Assembly (NCBI RefSeq): GCF_025466085.1
Contig: NZ_JANLOD010000068.1
Coordinates: 238,772 to 302,771 of the forward strand
Origin: Pseudomonas sp. 14P_8.1_Bac3
GTDB taxonomy: Bacteria > Pseudomonadota > Gammaproteobacteria > Pseudomonadales > Pseudomonadaceae
Length of the DNA stretch: 64,000 nt
Reading direction: 5' to 3'
Part shown: positions 56,633 to 64,000 of the stretch, in pieces
How positions within the stretch are numbered: the first letter of the stretch is position 1
Layout: each line of letters begins with the position of its first letter
Made by a program: the position numbers and the translations under genes
Notes under the pieces: model-generated
The model's database searches: none
What the model saw: the letters and a program-made list of their open reading frames with translations, nothing else
What the model was told of the DNA's origin: nothing

Positions 56633-57205
56633 ATGCCTGCTGAATTCCGTCCAGCCCTGCGCAGCGACGCGCGGGAGATTGCCCGGCTGTTCCAGATTTC
56701 CTCCGAAGGGGCCGCCGATTACATCTGGAGCCAAATCGCCGAACCCGGCCAGGACCTGTTGGACGTCGGCGCCCTGCGTTACGCCCGTGACGACGTGGAC
56801 TTCTCGTACCAGAATTGCCTGATTGCCGAGGCCGATGGCCAGGTCATCGGCATGCTGCACAGCTACGCCATGCGCCACGATCCGCTGGCCGAGCCGACCA
56901 CCGACCCGGTGCTGGCGCCGTACGCCGACATGGAAATCCCCGACACGCTCTACATTTCCAGCCTGGCGCTGCACGAAGGCTGGCGCAACCAGGGCCTGGG
57001 CAAACAGTTCCTCGCTCACGCCCATGCGCGTGCCAACCGTCTGGGCCTCAAGGGCCTCAGCCTGATCGACTACGCCGTCAACACTGGCGCCCGGCGCTTC
57101 TATGAGCGCCATGGTTTCCGCATCGTCAAAAACTGCCAGATCACGCCACACCCGATGATTCGTGTCACGGGTGAGGCCTACTTGATGCACCGGCCTGAAG
57201 CGTAA
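56633..57205 (+). CDS. GNAT-family N-acetyltransferase
   Basis: A 190-aa GNAT protein. The acetyl-CoA-binding loop HEGWRNQGLGKQFLAHA lies near residue 118-134, with a conserved YAVNTGARRFYERHGFRIV motif after it. The substrate is unknown. The ATG at 56633 abuts the REP doublet, with AAGGGAAAAAA as ribosome binding site. It marks the left border of the accessory-looking segment that ends at gbcA. Confidence 0.83.
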   Translation: MPAEFRPALRSDAREIARLFQISSEGAADYIWSQIAEPGQDLLDVGALRYARDDVDFSYQNCLIAEADGQVIGMLHSYAMRHDPLAEPTTDPVLAPYADMEIPDTLYISSLALHEGWRNQGLGKQFLAHAHARANRLGLKGLSLIDYAVNTGARRFYERHGFRIVKNCQITPHPMIRVTGEAYLMHRPEA

Positions 57206-57906
57206 ACAAATCTCCGGGTAGCGTGGTTATCCACAATCGCTGTTAGTGCTTCTGTGGATAACATGTTTGTCCCTCTCTACAGACCATTGAAATCAGGCCC
57301 TTCAAGCCTTCGTACAATAAACGATCAGGCTAACTGTCGGTTTTTGAGGGGTTTTCCCTGAGGATAAGTTTTCTGCAATGATGAACTTGCCCCCAATCTC
57401 TGTTGGTGCATCTGTGGATAAGATGTTCGCTGACTGCTACAGGCCTTAAGGCACGGGGCTCTCAGGCGACTGATCAAAAAACACTCAAGTTAACCAATTT
57501 ACGTCTCTAAGCGTCTGAAAAGCTCTATTTTTCAAGGCTTTTCGCGGTTTTCTACAGAGTCTCGAAAGTTGCCCCCAAAGTCTGTTGGCGTTTCTGTGGA
57601 TAAGGTGTTCGCCCTCGTCTGCAAGCCTTATAAAACGGGGTTCGTACGCTTTAGGTCAAAAAATATCCAATAACGCCGCGGGCGTGTCTTTCTGGATAAG
57701 TCACGGATTTTCTTGAGCTTCTGGTGTGCAAGTTATCCCGATTATCGAGTTGTCCCCAATAGCTGTGGGTTGTGATGTGGATAACTTGTTAGCGGAGGCC
57801 TGGAGGGCACGTACGGCGTGGTGCTGGACGCAATAGGTCAAATTTCGACCAGATGAGTGTTTCAATCCCGGCTGGCGGACCATCGATTGAGCCCAGCCAT
57901 TTTGAA
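57206..57906. repeat. Degenerate tandem repeat array with five perfect DnaA boxes
   Basis: A 701-base non-coding stretch. Four diverged units, spaced 160, 182 and 181 bases, each carry TGTGGATAA (57253, 57413, 57595, 57776). Units share flanking phrases: CCCCAAT..CTGTTGGTG before and ATGTTCGC..CTACAGGCCTT after. A fifth box in opposite orientation (57227) faces the first, giving a 10-bp inverted repeat. TTATCCACA is the perfect DnaA consensus. Chance alone predicts about 0.5 copies in the whole window. No coding sequence was supported. Function unknown; see the findings. Confidence 0.8.
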
Positions 57907-58353
57907 TCAGGACTCATGCACGTTGAATGCGCCCTTGAACGTTTTCCCAAGCACATCCCGGTATTCAAATTGCCCCTGGATACGCCGCTCCGCAGGAAAG
58001 TATTGGTAATTCACAAAGCCGCTGGCGCCGATGAAAAACTTCAAACCCCCGTCCACGGCTGCAAGGTAAGCCACATAAACGGTAGTTTCGCTATAAGGGT
58101 TTGTACTGACTCTGATCGTCCCCTCTTCTGCATTACGCGGAATAAACATTCCAAAACTATAGAAATGGTCGGGCGTGTCGATATCGGCCAGAAGGTTGTA
58201 TCTTTTAGGATCATCGTAATGTAGGTAGGCCACGTCTGCTTTGAAATCAAAGGGGGAAACTTCCAGTGTGGCAGTAAACGTGCCGAGCCTGTTGTTATTC
58301 TGTTGTTCTTTAAGAAGACGTTGTCTTTCTGCAGTTGTAGGAATAACAAGCAT
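57907..58353 (-). CDS. Unknown 148-aa protein, divergent from the PI-PLC gene
   Basis: A 148-aa soluble protein without signal peptide, Tyr/Phe-rich with alternating strand-like segments, suggesting a beta-sandwich (FVNYQYFPAERRIQGQFEYR near the end). The ATG at 58353 has GAGGA nine bases upstream, supporting real translation. The base composition is visibly lower in GC than the neighbouring core genes. No known family was recognised. Its divergent arrangement with the PI-PLC gene and the shared composition suggest they were acquired together. Confidence 0.68.
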   Translation of the reverse strand: MLVIPTTAERQRLLKEQQNNNRLGTFTATLEVSPFDFKADVAYLHYDDPKRYNLLADIDTPDHFYSFGMFIPRNAEEGTIRVSTNPYSETTVYVAYLAAVDGGLKFFIGASGFVNYQYFPAERRIQGQFEYRDVLGKTFKGAFNVHES

Positions 58354-58624
58354 GATGTTGTCCTCGAAGTTAGAGCGAAACTGCGAAACGCCTTGGTTTC
58401 AGGATTGGCGTATCACAATTAGTCATAGTGACCTTGGTTAATCATAGCGGCCACTAACGAGAATGCCACTAGCAGATCTGATAGTGGTACAGGTGCCCGT
58501 TCTGTGTTCCGATGTCGGGTTTACTCTACTCCCTTGTTGTTCCTTACTATCATTTCTGCTAGTTACGCAAAACATAAAAGTGCCGCATTGTGACAGGCGC
58601 CTGACTTTCCGAAGGAATGCCGTC

Positions 58625-61252
58625 ATGACAGCTAAGAAAACAACCAAACCCGCTACGCAAGCGTCAGACTCCGCCGAAATAAAACCCATTGTTCCCACGG
58701 TGAACTACAGCCGTTGGATGAGCGATTCTTTCAACGACATCAAACACATGCGTTTGTGGGAGCTCGCGTTACCGGGCGCTCACAATGCCGGAGCGGATAA
58801 GGGCGCAATCGATTTTATCGGGGAGCAGTGGACAGCCTGTCAGGATGGCCGGTTTATCGAGCAGTTGAGGGCCGGCGCTCGAGTTCTGGATTTACGTCTT
58901 GTCGACAACAGTTACAAGAAGACCACGGGTAGGCATTCGCCGCAGACCAAGTTTTATGACGTGTTTGAGTTTCAGCATGGCAACTTCGGTAATCGTCGAC
59001 TGGAACATCTGGTTGCCGACGTCAAGGCGTTTGCGGAAGCAAATCCTCGAGAAATTGTGATGCTCGATTTCCATAGTTACGATAAAGGGCGAAATTTTTC
59101 ATACAACAGCCTTGAGCGTTGCTTGAAGTATTTTCAGTCAATTAAGTCCCGCTTGTTACCCAGGAGTGCTTTAAATAAGAGTCTGGAAGATATTTTTGAA
59201 GATCACCCCAGCGCTAATATTGCTTTATGCTTCAAATATGGAAACACGATTGACTGGCCATTGGATGATCCGGAAACAGCTCTTCTGTGGCACGGCATCA
59301 GCCACCTATGGAGCCCGGCTGATTATAGTGAGCATGGCATCGAGCAAATGATCATCGCGACGATGAAAGCGCCCCCTACTAACTATCCTTGGGCGTTGAG
59401 CGCTACCGTGTATGAGGAAGGTATAAATGGCGGGCCGAAACACTTGGCACGCAATCATCCGATACGGTTGCTACCTTTTGCAGAAGGCGGCCGGAAACTT
59501 AATATTCTAATGGCCGATTTTATCGAGCGAGAGGATACGCGCGTCAGCGTCGTTGACCAGTGCATAGCACTTAACCTGCAAATAGGGCGGGATCGAACTC
59601 CGCCAAGCGCCCCCACTCAATTTGTCGTCAGGCAATTAAGACTGACTGACGAAGGCGCCAAGGACGAGTACTACCAGAACACGGCGCTTTTTTCGTTCAA
59701 TGCATCGACGGATGCGGTAGGCGTTCGACACTACCTGATTTTTCAAAATGACAAACGTGTTTTCACTTCGGGCGGTACTCACTACCTGGTCAAGGATTTG
59801 AATCGACTGAACAGCGTTTTCAAGGTGCAAGCGGTTGATTTGGCCGGAAACCTCTCCGCTTTTTCAAACGAAGTAGAGTTGCTGCAGGACACGGTCCCTC
59901 CCACGATGCCCTCGAACCTTGAATTCACCCAATACGGGTATCCAACTGTTCGCGTTAAGTGGGTCGCGTCTTCCGACGGGAACGGGAGTGGCGTGGCAGG
60001 TTACGACGTGCGGATCAATGGAGTGTACAAGGGCTTCACCAGCGCACTTTCATTTGAATTTCAGGGCGTACCAGCCAACGAGCAGCAGCTGATCGAAATT
60101 CGGGCAAAAGATCTTAACGGTAACTACTCCGAGTGGGCTGGCCTGATTCGACCCGCGTTGCCTGCGTTGGTCAATCCTCAAGTTGTCTATATACCGCTTG
60201 ATATGGCGGACGACTTGTTTCGTGCGGTCATTACCTGGGACCCGATTCCTTTGCCTAATCCCATGGGCATGCAAATAGCGCTCGAGTTCGTCACTGATAG
60301 CATTCCGCTTCCCCTGATTCCGTTCGACTACGGCGTTCCAAGCTATACGGATTATGCGCAGGTGGGCGATCGGTTTATCGTAAAAGCCGCTGTTTTTATC
60401 ATGGGAACCGGAGAGAAATCTCCTCAGGTCACCGTTGATCTTGCGGTTAATTTGACCATTCCGTTGCCGGTTACCAACTTTAAAGTTTCCACGCAAACTG
60501 CTACGGATATGACATTAAGTTGGGACAGATCCGCCAGTGTGGACGTTGTGAACTATGCAATATCCGTCCATGAAAAGCCTCCGGTTGTAATACCGGCTTC
60601 GGCGAATAGTTTTGAAACGTCAAAATTGGAGCTGACAGAGTACCCCGTCGAGATCTGGGCGATCGACACTCACGGGAATGCATCTATCGCAGAGTCTGTT
60701 ACTGCGAGCGGCGGGCCGGTAATGCCCGAAAAACCAGGGGCGCCGCGTGGCTTGAACGTGAGTGCAGGGCCACACAGTGCGCAATTGAACTGGCTGCCGC
60801 CCGGGGATTATCCGGTCACCTATATTTGTTATCTGGAAGGGCAGCAGGAGCAACACATTACGGACCGCTCGATTACCGTTAGGGATCTGTCTACCAATAC
60901 GCGCTATACCTTTGTTGTTTACGCCGTCAATTACGCGAATGTTCGATCTGACCCGGCGACCGTTACATTTGAAACTTCGGGTGGACTGACAATCCCATCA
61001 AATTTTCATGTGACAAAAAATAGCCAGCGTAACGTTTCATTTGCCTGGGGACCTCCTCGAGATAATGCGGAAGCCGTCATTGGCTACTCCTTCAAGATTT
61101 TCCCAAGTGGACAGCCCACTGCTTTGGCAGGGATGACTCATTCAGTAAACAACCTGCTGGTCGGATTACCCATGGTGTTTGGCGTGCAATGCAGGTTTGC
61201 GGGGGGCGGGGAGTCCGACTGGAATAGAATCACGGTTATACCGAAGCCTTGA
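58625..61252 (+). CDS. PI-PLC X-domain protein with about six FN3-like modules
   Basis: An 875-aa protein. Residues about 25-320 form a phosphatidylinositol-specific phospholipase C X domain: LALPGAHNAG carries putative catalytic His53, and FEFQHGN carries His118, with GARVLDLRL between. From about residue 325 to the end are six repeats resembling fibronectin type III, each starting near a Pro-rich linker (TPPSAPT, TVPPTMPS, IPLPVTN, PEKPGAP, TIPSN). There is no signal peptide, so export, if any, would be unusual. GC is clearly lower than in the flanking core. The start at 58625 has AAGGAA; the longer upstream frame is unlikely. Substrate and role unknown; phospholipid or GPI-anchor cleavage is a guess. 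Confidence 0.8.
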   Translation: MTAKKTTKPATQASDSAEIKPIVPTVNYSRWMSDSFNDIKHMRLWELALPGAHNAGADKGAIDFIGEQWTACQDGRFIEQLRAGARVLDLRLVDNSYKKTTGRHSPQTKFYDVFEFQHGNFGNRRLEHLVADVKAFAEANPREIVMLDFHSYDKGRNFSYNSLERCLKYFQSIKSRLLPRSALNKSLEDIFEDHPSANIALCFKYGNTIDWPLDDPETALLWHGISHLWSPADYSEHGIEQMIIATMKAPPTNYPWALSATVYEEGINGGPKHLARNHPIRLLPFAEGGRKLNILMADFIEREDTRVSVVDQCIALNLQIGRDRTPPSAPTQFVVRQLRLTDEGAKDEYYQNTALFSFNASTDAVGVRHYLIFQNDKRVFTSGGTHYLVKDLNRLNSVFKVQAVDLAGNLSAFSNEVELLQDTVPPTMPSNLEFTQYGYPTVRVKWVASSDGNGSGVAGYDVRINGVYKGFTSALSFEFQGVPANEQQLIEIRAKDLNGNYSEWAGLIRPALPALVNPQVVYIPLDMADDLFRAVITWDPIPLPNPMGMQIALEFVTDSIPLPLIPFDYGVPSYTDYAQVGDRFIVKAAVFIMGTGEKSPQVTVDLAVNLTIPLPVTNFKVSTQTATDMTLSWDRSASVDVVNYAISVHEKPPVVIPASANSFETSKLELTEYPVEIWAIDTHGNASIAESVTASGGPVMPEKPGAPRGLNVSAGPHSAQLNWLPPGDYPVTYICYLEGQQEQHITDRSITVRDLSTNTRYTFVVYAVNYANVRSDPATVTFETSGGLTIPSNFHVTKNSQRNVSFAWGPPRDNAEAVIGYSFKIFPSGQPTALAGMTHSVNNLLVGLPMVFGVQCRFAGGGESDWNRITVIPKP

Positions 61253-61258
61253 TGAAGT

Positions 61259-61289
61259 TGAGGCTCGTGCGTTGAACGTACGAGCCTCA
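61259..61289. terminator. Bidirectional hairpin terminator
   Basis: TGAGGCTCGT (61259-61268) and ACGAGCCTCA (61280-61289) form a perfect 10-bp stem between the convergent PI-PLC and gbcA genes. Only a weak T stretch follows on each side. Confidence 0.7.
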
Positions 61290-61317
61290 GTTTCGCCTAT
61301 CCGCTTTTGTCCAACGC

Positions 61318-62613
61318 TTAGCCCTGAACCGACACGCCCTTGAGATACGGCGCAGGCTCAGCCCCCAGGTTATTCAACAACCGTTCGCTGTACCAATCCA
61401 CAAAGTTCACCACTCCAAACTCGTAAGTCTTCGAGTAAGGACCAGGCTGATAAGCCGTGGAGTTGATCCCGCGCTGGTTTTCTTCGGCCAGGCGACGGTC
61501 CTGGTCGTTGGTGGCGTCCCAGACCTGGCGCATGCGCTCCACGTCGTAGTCCACGCCTTCGACCGCGTCCTTGTGCACGATCCACTTGGTTGTGACGATG
61601 GTTTCCTGCGCGCTGACCGGCCACACGGTGAATACGATGATGTGGTCGCCCATGCAGTGGTTCCACGAGTGTGGCAGGTGCAGGATGCGCATCGAGCCCA
61701 GGTCCGGGTTCTTGATGCGGCCCATGAGTTTGGCGCAGCCCTGTTTGCCGTCCATGGTCATCGACACGGTGCCTTTGAGCAGCGGCATGCGCACGATGCG
61801 GTTACGCAGACCGAAGCTGGCGTGGGCGTAAGGGATCTTTTCCGCTTCCCAGGCCGCGGCGGAAGCGGCGACGTGGTCCTTGAACGCCTGGTCGGCGCGC
61901 GGATCGGTGACGTCGTCCCATTCCAGCAGGGTTTTCAGCAGTTCCGGGTGCGACGCGTTGCAGTGGTAGCACTCGCGGTTGTTTTCCAGCACCAGTTTCC
62001 AGTTGGCCTTTTCCACCAGGGTGGTGGTGATCGCCACCTTGGTGTTCTCCATGTCGTACGGTTCCATGTAATGGTTCAGCGTCGACAGGAAGTCATCGAT
62101 GGCCGGCGGGTTCTCCGCCAGGCTGATGAAGATGTAGCCGCCGGCGGTCTTCACGTTCACCGGTTTCAGGCCGTATTGCTTCATGTCGAAGTCGGCGCCC
62201 ATCTCGGTGCCGGCGAACAGCAGGCGCCCGTCCAGTTCGTAGGTCCACTGGTGGTAGTGGCAAACCAGCTTGGCGACCTTGCCCTTGTCGCTGGTGCACA
62301 GCCGCGAACCGCGGTGGCGGCAGACGTTGTGAAACGCATGCACTACGCCCTCGGCACCGCGAATCACGATGATCGGGTTCTTGCCGATTTGCAGGGTGAT
62401 GTAGTTGCCCTTGGTCGGGATTTCGCAGGTCATGCCGGCGATCAACCACTCTTTCTGGAAAATTTCCTGCATGTCGATATCAAACAGCCGCTCGTCAGAG
62501 TAAAACGGCTGCGGCAGCGAGAAGGTGCGTTCGCGCTCTTGCAGCATCTGCGCGGTGGCCTTGCGTGCGGGTTCCAGCGGATCGCCCAGGCTGATTTTTG
62601 CGGTGACGTCCAT
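61318..62613 (-). CDS. gbcA: Glycine betaine monooxygenase, Rieske oxygenase component
   Basis: A 431-aa Rieske non-haem iron oxygenase that demethylates glycine betaine to dimethylglycine with GbcB. The Rieske ligands are Cys98, His100, Cys118 and His121 (CRH and CHYH). The mononuclear iron site region is LENNRECYHCNASHPELL. The start ATG at 62613 (MDVTAKISLG) has GAGGA eight bases upstream. It is divergent from gbcB across a 286-base space. Confidence 0.96.
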   Translation of the reverse strand: MDVTAKISLGDPLEPARKATAQMLQERERTFSLPQPFYSDERLFDIDMQEIFQKEWLIAGMTCEIPTKGNYITLQIGKNPIIVIRGAEGVVHAFHNVCRHRGSRLCTSDKGKVAKLVCHYHQWTYELDGRLLFAGTEMGADFDMKQYGLKPVNVKTAGGYIFISLAENPPAIDDFLSTLNHYMEPYDMENTKVAITTTLVEKANWKLVLENNRECYHCNASHPELLKTLLEWDDVTDPRADQAFKDHVAASAAAWEAEKIPYAHASFGLRNRIVRMPLLKGTVSMTMDGKQGCAKLMGRIKNPDLGSMRILHLPHSWNHCMGDHIIVFTVWPVSAQETIVTTKWIVHKDAVEGVDYDVERMRQVWDATNDQDRRLAEENQRGINSTAYQPGPYSKTYEFGVVNFVDWYSERLLNNLGAEPAPYLKGVSVQG

Positions 62614-62799
62614 CGATTTGATCCTCATGGCCATTCTGTGTGGCCGGCGAAATAGTGGCTGATACGGTGTGCTACGCAAGGGTGTAAGGAAATCGTCTTT
62701 GTGTGGGGCGAGTGTGGGGCCGCCGTTGCCCGGAACCTTATCCATGGGCGACATGGCCCAATCTGTTCCCGACGCGCAACCCCCGGTCGTTGCGGGCTG

Positions 62800-62833
62800 G
62801 TCGCGATAAGTATGTGAATGTCGCAGATAGGTA
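62800..62833. promoter_or_regulatory. Putative GbdR site in the gbcA-gbcB space
   Basis: Two GTCGC cores at 62800 and 62820, 20 bases apart, with related following bases (GATAAGTA, AGATAGGTA). It lies 67-100 bases upstream of gbcB and about 190 bases from gbcA. GbdR activates the homologues in P. aeruginosa. Confidence 0.55.
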
Positions 62834-62899
62834 AATGGGTGATCTGCGCTATACGCAGAATCGCCAACATAAGGCCGACCATCGGCGGTGGAGAACAGC

Positions 62900-64000
62900 A
62901 TGTCCAACAGCTTCCTGAATCCGGTAACCACCCAGACCTGGGCCAATGGTCGACACATCGTCCGTTGCGTCAAAGTCATCCAGGAAACCTGGGATGTGCG
63001 CACCTTCTGCTTCATGGCCGACCAGCCGATCCTGTTCTTCTTCAAGCCCGGTCAGTTCGTCACCCTGGAGCTGGAAATCGAAGGCGTGCCGATCATGCGC
63101 TCCTACACCATTTCCAGCTCGCCGTCGGTGCCGTACAGCTTCTCGGTGACCATCAAGCGCGTGCCGGGCGGCAAGGTGTCGAACTGGCTGCACGATACGC
63201 TGCACGAAGGTCAGGAACTGGCGGTGCACGGCCCGGTCGGGCTGTTCAACGCCATGGACTTCACGGCGCCGAAGGTTTTGTACCTCAGCGGCGGGGTTGG
63301 CATCACGCCGGTCATGTCGATGGCGCGCTGGTTCTACGACACCAACGGCAACATCGACATGGTGTTCATCCACAGCGCCCGTTCGCCGAAAGACATCATT
63401 TACCACCGCGAGCTGGAACATATGGCCTCGCGTATCGATAACTTCAGCCTGCACCTTATCTGCGAGAAGCATGGTCTGGGCGAGCCGTGGGCCGGTTATC
63501 GCGGTTACCTGAATCACAAGATGCTTGAGCTGATGGCCCCGGATTTCATGGAGCGCGAAGTGTTCTGCTGCGGGCCGACGCCGTACATGAATGCAGTCAA
63601 GCGCATGCTCGAAACGGCGGGTTTCGACATGAAGCGGTATCACGAGGAATCCTTCGGTGCGACGCCACCGGAAGCCCGTGCCGACGCGGTCGAGCAGGCC
63701 GAACAAGCGGCGGATGCACCGGAAGTCGACGTGGCGGATCTGCATCAGGTGGAGTTTGTTTCATCCGGCAAGAGCATCCGCGTGGCGCCGGGCGAGACCG
63801 TTCACGCCGCTGCGGCCAAGGTCGGTCTGTTGATTCCGAAGGCCTGCGGGATGGGCATCTGCGGGACGTGCAAGGTGCTGAAGCTGGGTGGCGAAGTGGA
63901 GATGGAGCACAACGGCGGGATCACCGAGGAAGACGAAGCCGAAGGGTTCATCCTGTCGTGCTGCAGCGTGCCGAAGGGCGATGTGCGTATCGAGTTCTGA
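62900..64000 (+). CDS. gbcB: Glycine betaine monooxygenase, ferredoxin reductase component
   Basis: A 366-aa reductase with an FAD/NAD(P)H-binding half, including MRSYTISSSPS for FAD and a GGVGITPVMSMARW loop for NAD(P)H, and a C-terminal plant-type [2Fe-2S] domain (CGMGICGTCKVL and a final CCS). It supplies electrons to GbcA. The ATG at 62900 is preceded by GTGGAGA. The stop codon coincides with the last base of the window, so the gene is complete. Confidence 0.95.
   Translation: MSNSFLNPVTTQTWANGRHIVRCVKVIQETWDVRTFCFMADQPILFFFKPGQFVTLELEIEGVPIMRSYTISSSPSVPYSFSVTIKRVPGGKVSNWLHDTLHEGQELAVHGPVGLFNAMDFTAPKVLYLSGGVGITPVMSMARWFYDTNGNIDMVFIHSARSPKDIIYHRELEHMASRIDNFSLHLICEKHGLGEPWAGYRGYLNHKMLELMAPDFMEREVFCCGPTPYMNAVKRMLETAGFDMKRYHEESFGATPPEARADAVEQAEQAADAPEVDVADLHQVEFVSSGKSIRVAPGETVHAAAAKVGLLIPKACGMGICGTCKVLKLGGEVEMEHNGGITEEDEAEGFILSCCSVPKGDVRIEF

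Overview
The window is chromosomal DNA of a Pseudomonas, most likely from the P. fluorescens group. The evidence is GC-rich coding with Pseudomonas codon habits, many intergenic REP/REPIN elements of the fluorescens type, and a gene order (betA-betB-betI-betT-choVWX-sdaB-gbdR, the cdh carnitine cluster, dgc, gbcA/gbcB) that parallels the choline/betaine/carnitine catabolic region known from P. aeruginosa. No rRNA, tRNA, CRISPR array, phage or insertion sequence was seen.

Layout. (1) 1-12,000, housekeeping carbon and methyl metabolism: a lipoprotein cytochrome c', a DUF1090 protein, ligB, an ArsR-methyltransferase regulator in an operon with metK, then tkt-epd-pgk, two small lipoproteins and fba. 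(2) 12,000-27,300, mixed core genes: PL7 alginate lyase, a REC-PAS-GGDEF-EAL c-di-GMP protein, a YgjP-type metallopeptidase, a winged-helix protein, ElaA, a periplasmic binding protein, a YccS-like FUSC protein, a YhiN-like flavoprotein, dbpA, an MdtD-like MFS exporter and a TldE/TldD pair. (3) 27,500-40,550, choline uptake and oxidation to betaine (betABI, betT, choVWX), serine dehydratase and the regulator gbdR. (4) 40,660-47,250, carnitine and gamma-butyrobetaine degradation (gbbH, cdhB, cdhA, cdhC, caiX) with the divergent regulator cdhR. (5) 47,400-48,500, three small genes (DUF3010, an XRE protein, an LprI-like protein). (6) 48,700-56,500, the dimethylglycine demethylation operon (dipeptidase, DUF5943 gene, dgcA, dgcB and two ETF-like subunits). 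(7) 56,600-61,300, an accessory-looking insertion: a GNAT gene, a 0.6-kb array of degenerate repeats carrying five perfect DnaA boxes, an unknown 148-aa gene, and a large AT-rich gene for a PI-PLC-like enzyme with about six FN3-like modules. (8) 61,300-64,000, the divergent gbcA and gbcB genes for glycine betaine demethylation.

How the genes work together. Choline (BetT, ChoXWV) becomes betaine through BetA and BetB. Carnitine and gamma-butyrobetaine enter the same pool through GbbH, CdhA, CdhC and CdhB. Betaine is demethylated by GbcAB to dimethylglycine, then by DgcAB with its ETF-like partners to sarcosine. The remaining steps through glycine to serine lie outside the window, and SdaB turns serine into pyruvate. 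The released methyl carbon and methionine cycle connect loosely to the metK region.

Regulatory signals visible in the DNA include a perfect BetI palindrome, a 14-bp-arm palindrome upstream of the ArsR-methyltransferase/metK operon, a sigma-54-type promoter in front of gbdR, and pairs of 20-21-bp-spaced direct repeats upstream of choX, gbcB and cdhR/caiX that look like GbdR/CdhR sites. The best candidates for something undescribed are the DnaA-box repeat array and the adjoining PI-PLC/FN3 gene with its divergent small partner.
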